DNA of 64,000 bases from Collinsella stercoris DSM 13279 (GTDB lineage Bacteria; Actinomycetota; Coriobacteriia; Coriobacteriales; Coriobacteriaceae), in the NCBI RefSeq assembly GCF_020735465.1, contig NZ_CP085935.1, forward strand, positions 1,922,001 to 1,986,000. Direction: 5' to 3'. Below the pieces are notes generated by a model. It was given only the letters and a program-made list of their open reading frames with translations, was not told where the DNA came from and searched no databases. Every line of letters begins with the position of its first letter. The stretch's first letter is position 1. The translations under genes and the position numbers were made by a program. Of the stretch, positions 58,486-64,000 are shown piece after piece.

Positions 58486-59250
58486 ATGCTGCTAGCCATC
58501 GACATGGGCAACACGCAGACCGCGCTTGGATTATTCGATAACGAGGAGCTGCTCCACTCGTGGCGCATGCCCACCGACCGCACCTTCACCAAAGACGAAC
58601 TGCACGTTCGCCTGCTCGGATACTTCCACAAAGACGGGTTCGATCTGGCGCAGGTCAACGCCATAGCGTTCGCCGGCGTCGTGCCCCAGCTCATGCGCGA
58701 ATGGGAAGGCGTCGCCGAGGTCCTGAACGCGCGGCTTGTGGTGGTGGGGCGCGCGACGGCCTCGGTCACCAGCATCGACGCCGCCAACCCGGCCGAGGTT
58801 GGCGCCGACCGCATCGCCAACGCCACGGCGGCGGCGGCGCTGTACGGCTCCCCAAGCATCGTCGTCGACTTTGGCACCGCCACGAATATCGACGTGGTCA
58901 ACGAGCAGGGCGCCTACATCGGCGGTTGCATCGCGCCCGGCATCCGCGTTTCGCTTGACGCGCTCACCGCCCGCGCCGCGCGGTTGGCAAGCGTCCCTCT
59001 TGAGGCGCCCGAGCAAACCGTGGGCCGAAACACCGTCGAAGCCGTCCAGAGCGGCACTGTCGTTGGTGCGGCGGCGATGGCGGAGGGCTTGGTCGCCCGC
59101 ATCAAGCGTGAACTGGGGCGCGATGATGCCCGCGTCATCGCCACGGGCGGGCTCGCGCGCGTCGTCGCCGAGGCGACCGACGTCTTTGACGTGGTCGATC
59201 CGCAGCTCACCATCAAGGGCATCTGCGAAATCTACCGCCGCCTCTCATAG
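58486..59250 (+). CDS. coaX: Type III pantothenate kinase (CoaX)
   Basis: A 254-residue ASKHA-fold enzyme phosphorylating pantothenate in the first step of CoA synthesis. It has the N-terminal phosphate loop AIDMGNTQTALGLF, GADRIANATAAAAL near residue 105, VVDFGTATNIDVV near 125 with the catalytic Asp, and GGCIAPGIRVSLDAL and ATGGLA blocks. Length is normal. The ATG follows AAAAGGAGAG. It is a single gene, divergent from ccmE. Confidence 0.95.
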   Translation: MLLAIDMGNTQTALGLFDNEELLHSWRMPTDRTFTKDELHVRLLGYFHKDGFDLAQVNAIAFAGVVPQLMREWEGVAEVLNARLVVVGRATASVTSIDAANPAEVGADRIANATAAAALYGSPSIVVDFGTATNIDVVNEQGAYIGGCIAPGIRVSLDALTARAARLASVPLEAPEQTVGRNTVEAVQSGTVVGAAAMAEGLVARIKRELGRDDARVIATGGLARVVAEATDVFDVVDPQLTIKGICEIYRRLS

Positions 59251-59373
59251 GCCGCCGGCACCGGGCCCTCTCCGAACGTCGGCATGCCCCATCAGCCTCG
59301 ATGCCCCACCCCAAGCCGTAATGCCCAGCGGGCATCGATGTGCCTCTCAGACTTCGATGCACCCCCAAAACTC

Positions 59374-59423
59374 GGTGCACTTCTCGACCATCTTTCAATG
59401 AAAAAATGGTCGAGGGGTGCACC
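59374..59423 (+). terminator. 18-bp hairpin downstream of coaX
   Basis: GGTGCACTTCTCGACCAT (59374-59391) pairs with ATGGTCGAGGGGTGCACC (59406-59423) with two G-U pairs and a 14-nt A/T-rich loop. It lies 124 bp after coaX and merges into the 19-bp array, sharing its GTGCACC. Confidence 0.65.
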
Positions 59424-59636
59424 GAACTTCCCAAAGTGCACCGAACTTCCCAAAGTGCAGCGAACTTTCTACAGCGCATCGAAGTTCAAAAGATGCAACG
59501 AGCCTGCCGTGTCACACCGCAGTTTCCACGGCGCACAGAGGCCCCGCAATGCACCGAAGTTTCCAAGGTGCACGGAACCCGTATGGCGCACCGCGCCCGC
59601 ATGGTGCACCGAGTTTTCCATGAGCAGACTTTTCCA
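59418..59636. repeat. Tandem array, 19-bp (18-19) period, about 12 copies
   Basis: TGCACCGAA-type cores start at 59418, 59437, 59456, 59475, 59494, 59513, 59532, 59550, 59569, 59587, 59605 and about 59623. The first seven are exactly 19 bp apart, the rest 18-19. The consensus is close to TGCACCGAACTTTCCAAGG. It lies between convergent coaX and folPK. Confidence 0.9.
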
Positions 59637-59820
59637 ATAGCAAACGCTAGGCACGAAGGGCATCCGCGCCGTTTTGACATACCAAAGACGTTGAGGCAGT
59701 CGAATGGAAACGCCGGACACGCAGTGCGCCCGGTCCGTTTTGGACCCAGACTCCCCGCATGCCCGGCGTCGTCAGCTCATCAGGTAACGCGCAGCGAGCC
59801 TGCGCCGGCGCGCGACGCGC

Positions 59821-61596
59821 TTACAACGTGCCGAGCTCCGCGACCACGTGGCCCACGCGATCCTCGGGCTCTTTGACGTCCACGCCCTCGTAGCGGAAGA
59901 AGCGCGCCGGGTTGTGCATGAGGTCCTCGAGCGGCACCAACACGAAATCGCGCTCCCCCAGGTATGGGTGGGGCAGGCGCAGCTTGTCGCCGCCATGGAT
60001 CTCGTTGTCCATCCACAGCAGGTCGCAGTCGATCACACGCGGACCGTTGGGGCGAGCGCCCTTGGCACGCGTCCGCCCGAGCTTCTGCTCGATCTTCATG
60101 AGCTCTTCGAGCAAGATCAGCGGCGCGAGCTCGGTTTTGATCTCCACGACCGCATTGGCAAACGCCGCCTGGCGCGTCTCGTACGCAGGCTCGCTCTCGT
60201 ATATGCGCGAGCACGCGGACACGCACGTCATGGGGATCTGCGCGATCAAATCGCGGGCGGAACGGATATTCTCCTCGCGATCCCCCTTGTTGGAGCCCAG
60301 CGCAACATAGGCGCGGCGGGGCTGGGGACGGGCAATGGCCCAAAAACCGTTCAGGAACTGGTAAAAGCCGGCGACGTCGTGAACGCGGACGATGTTCGCG
60401 CCCTGTTCGATGGCGCCGAGGCACACGCCGAACGTGGCGATATCTCGATCCCGCGCGTCCTCGACGCCGGCGATGGCCCCCACCAGCCGCTTGCGCGAAA
60501 CGGCGCAGAGCGTGGGGTAGCCGAGCGAGGCGATCTTGCCCATCTCGCGTTGAATGACGATGTCCTCGTTCGCGTCCTTGCCAAAACCCGGACCGGGATC
60601 AAGGCAGATGCGCTCGCGGTCGACACCCGCATGGATGAGGGCGCGCGCCTGATCGGAGAGGAACCCCATGACGCGGCGCATGATGGGCGCGGAGTCGGGC
60701 AAGGTGAAGCGACGCAGCTGAGAGGTTCGATTTGCGGAACCGGTTCGAGCCGCGGAACGCGCCATGACGGAAGCGAGGTCGTCCGCGCTCGCCCCAGCGG
60801 GCGCGTCATCGACGGCGGAAACCGCCACGGCGGTGCCGTCGGAAGACGCGGCATCGAGGGCAACGGCGCCCTCCAGCGGCTCCGCGGCGGCAGCCGGAGG
60901 CTCGGCGGCGGCAGCTTGCTGCTCGGCGGGCGCAGCGCCATCGGCGGCAAGCAGCGCATCGAACGGAAGCTGAGGCTGCAGCGGCTGGATCATGCCCGAG
61001 ATGAGCTTGGCCTTGGCGGCGCGCTTGGACTTGCCGGTGGCACCTAGGGCCCTCGCAGCCGCCTCGGCCTCACGGGCCTTCTCGGCCATAAAGGCGGCGG
61101 CAGAGGTATCGAGCTGAACGGCTGTGTGCGTGCGCGGGCGTTCGATGTCGCTCACCTCGCCCGCGTGCATGATCACCACGCCGCAGTCGCTCTCTTTGAC
61201 GAAATCCACCATGCGCGGGTCGGTAAAGCCGGTCACATCGTTCACGATCGACGCGCCCACACGCACCGCGGCCTTGGCGACCTCCACGTGACGTGTGTCG
61301 ATGGACACGATCGTGCCGGCGCGGGCGAGCGCCTTGACCACCGGCAAGACGCGCTGCGCCTCGGTGTCGGGGTCGACGGGGGTAAAGCCGGGACGCGTGG
61401 ACTCGCCGCCCACATCGATGATGTCGGCTCCGTCGTCGAGCATCTTGAGGCCGTGGGCGATGGCCGCCTCCGTATCGAGATGCTCGCCGCCGTCGCTGAA
61501 CGAGTCGGGCGTCACGTTCAGGACGCCCATGATGCGTGGCCGGTCAAACTTCAGCTCGTATTTGCCGCAGCGCCAAACTTTGGAATCGCGTGCCAT
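59821..61596 (-). CDS. folP-folK: Bifunctional dihydropteroate synthase / HPPK (FolP-FolK fusion)
   Basis: A 591-residue fusion making 7,8-dihydropteroate. The FolP half (1-435) has MGVLNVTPDSFSDGG, DVGGESTRPG and a C-terminal FGKDANEDI...SRKRLVGAI region. FolK (about 442-591) has ALGSNKGDREENI, SEPAYETRQAAFANAV, GPRVIDCDLLW and LPHPYLGERDFVLVPL. Between the MHAGEVSDIERP block (about 144) and DSAPIMRRVMGFL (about 301) there are roughly 120 extra Ala/Glu/Pro-rich residues inside the TIM barrel, where normal FolP has about 30. The ATG at 61596 follows AAAGGA. No other folate gene is adjacent. Confidence 0.94.
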   Translation of the reverse strand: MARDSKVWRCGKYELKFDRPRIMGVLNVTPDSFSDGGEHLDTEAAIAHGLKMLDDGADIIDVGGESTRPGFTPVDPDTEAQRVLPVVKALARAGTIVSIDTRHVEVAKAAVRVGASIVNDVTGFTDPRMVDFVKESDCGVVIMHAGEVSDIERPRTHTAVQLDTSAAAFMAEKAREAEAAARALGATGKSKRAAKAKLISGMIQPLQPQLPFDALLAADGAAPAEQQAAAAEPPAAAAEPLEGAVALDAASSDGTAVAVSAVDDAPAGASADDLASVMARSAARTGSANRTSQLRRFTLPDSAPIMRRVMGFLSDQARALIHAGVDRERICLDPGPGFGKDANEDIVIQREMGKIASLGYPTLCAVSRKRLVGAIAGVEDARDRDIATFGVCLGAIEQGANIVRVHDVAGFYQFLNGFWAIARPQPRRAYVALGSNKGDREENIRSARDLIAQIPMTCVSACSRIYESEPAYETRQAAFANAVVEIKTELAPLILLEELMKIEQKLGRTRAKGARPNGPRVIDCDLLWMDNEIHGGDKLRLPHPYLGERDFVLVPLEDLMHNPARFFRYEGVDVKEPEDRVGHVVAELGTL

Positions 61597-61937
61597 GAGA
61601 ATCCTTTCGAGAACAAACAACTCGTTCTATTGTATCCAGCTCCCCCGCTTTCGATGCGCGAAAGTCTCGGAGCGCGGGCACGATCGGCACGAGCGCGGGT
61701 GCCGGCGCAGGCAGCGCGAGCCCTTAGAATTGGAGTCTCCGCGCGATATCGCAGGGCCTTTCTCGAAAGCGCCGGCCGCGGGAAGGCGGCGAATCGCGCG
61801 GCCGCTGCCGGAAAATCGCCATTCATCTAGTATAGTTAGCCAAGCGATACCCTACAGGGGCTTTCGATGCATGCCTTCGCGGCGTGCGGCCCCTCGATAT
61901 ATAGGCGCCCCCACAAGCGCCGCATAAGGAGATCATC
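61597..61937. other. Divergent promoter region folPK/exoA with leader hairpin
   Basis: On the minus strand TACAAT at 61638-61633 may be the folPK -10. On the plus strand TATAGT near 61833 may serve exoA. A hairpin AGGGGC...GCCCCT at 61856-61892, with an inner GCATGCC/GGCGTGC stem, lies in the exoA leader. No gene was supported. Confidence 0.4.
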
Positions 61938-62780
61938 ATGACGAACACGGCATCCCGCACGCTCAAGCTCGCCTCATGGAACGTCAACGGCCTGCGCGCC
62001 GTGCTCAAAAAGGACCCGAGCTTTACCGATATCGTCTCCGAACTTGACGCCGACATCCTCGGCCTGCAGGAGACCAAGCTGCAGGAGGGGCAAGTCGAAA
62101 TCGACCTGCCCGGGTACCACCAGGTTTGGAGCTACGCCGAGCGCAAGGGCTACTCAGGCACCGCCGTCTTTACCCGCGATGAGCCGCTCTCCGTTCGCCA
62201 CGCCGACGCCGTGCTCGCCGCCGGCCGTGCCGCGGGACTCACCGACGACCAGCTCGAGCTCGTCGCCGTCGCCGCGACCGAGGGCCGCGTGTGCGCCCTC
62301 GAGTTCGAGCGCTTTTGGTTCGTCGATGTCTACACCCCCAACGCGCAGGGCGAACTCGCGCGCCTCGACACGCGCATGGCCTGGGATGACGCCTACCGCG
62401 CGTTCCTGCTCTCGCTCGAGGACGAGACGGGCAAGCCCGTGGTGACCTGCGGCGACTTCAACGTCGCTCATAACGAGATCGACCTCAAGAACCCCAAGAG
62501 CAACCGCGGCAACGCCGGCTTTTCCGACGAGGAGCGCAGCAAGTTCGTCGAGCTGCTGGACGCCGGCTACACCGACACGTTCCGCGCCGCGAACCCCGAC
62601 CTTGAGGGCGCGTACAGCTGGTGGAGCTACCGCTTCAACGCGCGCAAGAACAACGCCGGGTGGCGCATCGACTACTTCCTGGTGAGCGACTCGATTGCGG
62701 ACCGCGTGCGCGCCACGGGCATCCGCAGCGACATCTTTGGCAGCGACCACTGCCCCGTCACGCTTGAGATCGGGCTGTAA
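61938..62780 (+). CDS. exoA: Exodeoxyribonuclease III (AP endonuclease)
   Basis: A 280-residue DNA repair enzyme of the ExoIII/ExoA family. Motifs: ASWNVNGLRAVL (Asn), LQETKLQE (metal-binding Glu), DVYTPNAQGE, CGDFNVAHNEIDL (Asp/Asn), GAYSWWSYRFNARKNNAGWRIDYFL and GSDHCPV with the catalytic Asp-His. A roughly 25-residue helical insertion (ADAVLAAGRAAGLTDDQL) sits after TRDEPLSV and is longer than in E. coli Xth. The ATG follows AAGGAGATC. Confidence 0.94.
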   Translation: MTNTASRTLKLASWNVNGLRAVLKKDPSFTDIVSELDADILGLQETKLQEGQVEIDLPGYHQVWSYAERKGYSGTAVFTRDEPLSVRHADAVLAAGRAAGLTDDQLELVAVAATEGRVCALEFERFWFVDVYTPNAQGELARLDTRMAWDDAYRAFLLSLEDETGKPVVTCGDFNVAHNEIDLKNPKSNRGNAGFSDEERSKFVELLDAGYTDTFRAANPDLEGAYSWWSYRFNARKNNAGWRIDYFLVSDSIADRVRATGIRSDIFGSDHCPVTLEIGL

Positions 62781-62886
62781 GCTCTCTTGTAAAAACGGCA
62801 GATGTCGGCGGCCAAGACGCGCTCATGCCTCCACCTCGCGTTGCGCGCCGGTGTACCGACGCCCTCACACCACCGTTGACGAAATT

Positions 62887-62933
62887 GAGATGTCGAAATC
62901 CAAGCGTTCAGATCACGTGATATTCGACATTTC
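62887..62933. repeat. Palindrome between exoA and the antiporter pseudogene
   Basis: GAGATGTCGAAAT (62887-62899) is complementary to ATATTCGACATTTC (62920-62933) with small mismatches, and ATCACGTGAT (62912-62921) is a perfect palindrome inside. There is no T run; it may still end the convergent transcripts. Confidence 0.5.
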
Positions 62934-62975
62934 AGCCATATTGCATGACGCCTTGCCACGCACCTTGAATGTCGA

Positions 62976-63724
62976 TCATCCACGACCGTTGCCCAGCAGC
63001 GCCAACGTCGCCTCGTGCTGCGCCTCCGACCCCGCCAAGCCGAGTATGTCGCCCGCACACAGGGGCATGTCCGCCTCGATGGCGAACTCTATCTCGTCAT
63101 CGCGGCGCAGGGCGACCGCCTGCGCACCCGTCTTCGCACGCAGCTGCAAGTCGGCAAACGTACTGCCCGCCGCTACCCCGTTTGCCGGAACGGTCATCCA
63201 GCGCAGATTCGTATCGGGGACGGCCGAGAACAGGTCGACCACCGTGAGCAGGTCCTCCACGATAAGCCATCCGGTGGCGATCCTGCCCCCGTCAGTGCCG
63301 GCAAGACCGGCATCGGCAAGGTTCTTGATGAGCACGACCGTCGAGGCGATGGACACCGAAAACCCCAACATCACGCCCGCCTCAAGCGGCCAACCGAGCG
63401 CAAGCCCCACGCCGCAACCGGCTAGGGTGCCCAACGCGGTCTGCAGCAGCGCCCCCGGTACCGCCACGCCGCGGACGGTCATGAGGTCGTCGAAGGAAAA
63501 ATGCAGGCCGGTGCCGAACATCATGAACATGACGCCCACCTCGGCGAGTTGGCTCATGGCGTGCGAGTCGCCTATAAACCAGGGGTGAAGGGACCTACCG
63601 CAAGACCTCCGAGTAGGTCGCCCACCACCGGCGGCAGGCGCACCATGCGGGCGATGATGCCGCCCAGGAAGGCCGCGACGAGGGCCACGACAAATGTGGC
63701 GAGAAGAATGCTGTCTTGGTGCAT
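62976..63724 (-). pseudogene. CPA2-type K+/H+ antiporter (YbaL/KefB-like), frameshifted and internally deleted
   Basis: A good start ATG at 63724 with GGAGGA opens MHQDSILLATFVVALVAAF and LPPVVGDLLGGLAVGPFTPG, then hits TAG at 63574-63572. The family sequence continues in the next frame as GDSHAMSQLAEVGVMFMMFGTGL, so one T seems missing in the GGTTTATAGG run near 63576. Helices continue to GWLIVEDLLTV near 63245, where the sequence jumps straight to a TrkA-C-like end (ADLQLRAKTGAQAVALRR...GDILGLAG). About 300 residues (later helices and the TrkA-N domain) are missing from the usual length of about 550-650. Two lesions make a non-functional gene likely. Confidence 0.82.
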
Positions 63725-63879
63725 GGGTCCTCCGAACGGGGGCGCTAATGAACGGGATGTGCAGGGGCTGCCGTATCAGCTTATCCAGCGTGTCGAGGAT
63801 GTATGCACGGGACTCCGCTCCTTTTACGCAGGCGAGCCTTTCTCTGCATCCAGCCGCGTCCGCGCGGAAAAGCCCCGAA

Positions 63880-64000
63880 TCACCGGCAACGAACGTCAAA
63901 TTTGCGCACCACTCGCGCGATGCGGAGGGTCCACGGCCGATACAGTACGAGCAAAAACACCGCCGTGGCCACGCCGTGCACCACGTCAAAAGGAAGCGAT
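63880..64000 (-). CDS. C-terminal end of a probable ECF transporter S component (start outside window)
   Basis: The frame is open from the right edge and ends at TGA 63882-63880, giving 39 residues. They contain SLPFDVVHGVATAVFLLVLY then RPWTLRIARVVRKF, matching the last helix of ECF substrate-binding (S) components, whose C-termini often read PFD(L/V)(I/V)HG. The vitamin or metal bound cannot be told from this end. Confidence 0.6.
   Translation of the reverse strand, partial: SLPFDVVHGVATAVFLLVLYRPWTLRIARVVRKFDVRCR

Noticed and set aside
288-59636. Tandem arrays considered as CRISPR arrays
   Set aside because: Units are contiguous with no unique spacers, periods are 11-33 bp, and no cas genes are present.
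62976-63989. One intact 337-residue protein covering the antiporter region
   Set aside because: Its first 130 residues are out-of-frame Arg/Pro-rich sequence; the true N-terminus lies in another frame at 63724, showing a frameshift.

Overview
This 64-kb window is GC-rich bacterial DNA of actinobacterial character, most likely from a gut member of the Coriobacteriia (Collinsella-like). The reasons are the rpsF-ssb-rpsR-rplI-dnaB gene order, two very large LPXTG-anchored glycosidases of the kind used on mucin or milk glycans, Coriobacteria-style ABC exporters and cytochrome-c maturation genes, and the codon bias. No rRNA, CRISPR array, complete transposon or prophage is visible.

Layout. 1-8 kb: the tail of an unknown gene, a lipoteichoic-acid-synthase-like membrane enzyme, a YtrA-type regulator with its ABC exporter, a GatB/YqeY protein and a PrsA/SurA-like foldase. 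8.2-13.1 kb: a 1,631-residue cell-wall GH20 hexosaminidase. 13.6-17.4 kb: purF, purM and purN. 17.6-24.9 kb: a small tail-anchored protein, a cysteine desulfurase, phosphoglucomutase, pyridoxamine kinase and a hypothetical membrane protein. 24.9-31 kb: an ABC exporter, a NUDIX hydrolase, purD and purA. 31-33 kb: an AlbA/Schlafen-type ATP-binding gene sitting between two copies of an 11-bp tandem array. 33-37 kb: dnaB, an 800-bp gap with DnaA-box-like sites, then rplI, rpsR, ssb and rpsF. 37-41.6 kb: a DUF4013-like membrane protein, two tRNA-Ser genes, a TRIC/UPF0126 channel and an aldose-epimerase-like protein. 41.8-46.8 kb: a 1,687-residue GH2 beta-galactosidase. 47-51.4 kb: MarR plus a heterodimeric ABC exporter. 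51.5-58.1 kb: an orphan antitoxin-like gene and ccmEFABCD. 58.5-64 kb: coaX, a FolP-FolK fusion, exoA, a decayed CPA2 antiporter and the end of an ECF transporter S component.

How the genes fit together. Five purine genes (purF, M, N, D, A) sit in two groups. The GH20 and GH2 enzymes would act together outside the cell to release N-acetylhexosamine and galactose, and the epimerase-like protein and phosphoglucomutase could help process the sugars. The ccm set is a variant System I with a cysteine-type CcmE and no CcmG, CcmH or CcmI.

The most unusual signal is in the gaps between genes. At least seven of them hold a short, decayed tandem array, each with its own unit and a near-exact period (33, 20, 15, 17, 23, 11 and 19 bp). 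Several other gaps hold long imperfect palindromes. Some core enzymes (PurF, the cysteine desulfurase, FolP) also carry long Ala-rich insertions inside conserved folds. A shared process of short-repeat expansion and decay could explain the arrays and perhaps the insertions. That is inference.
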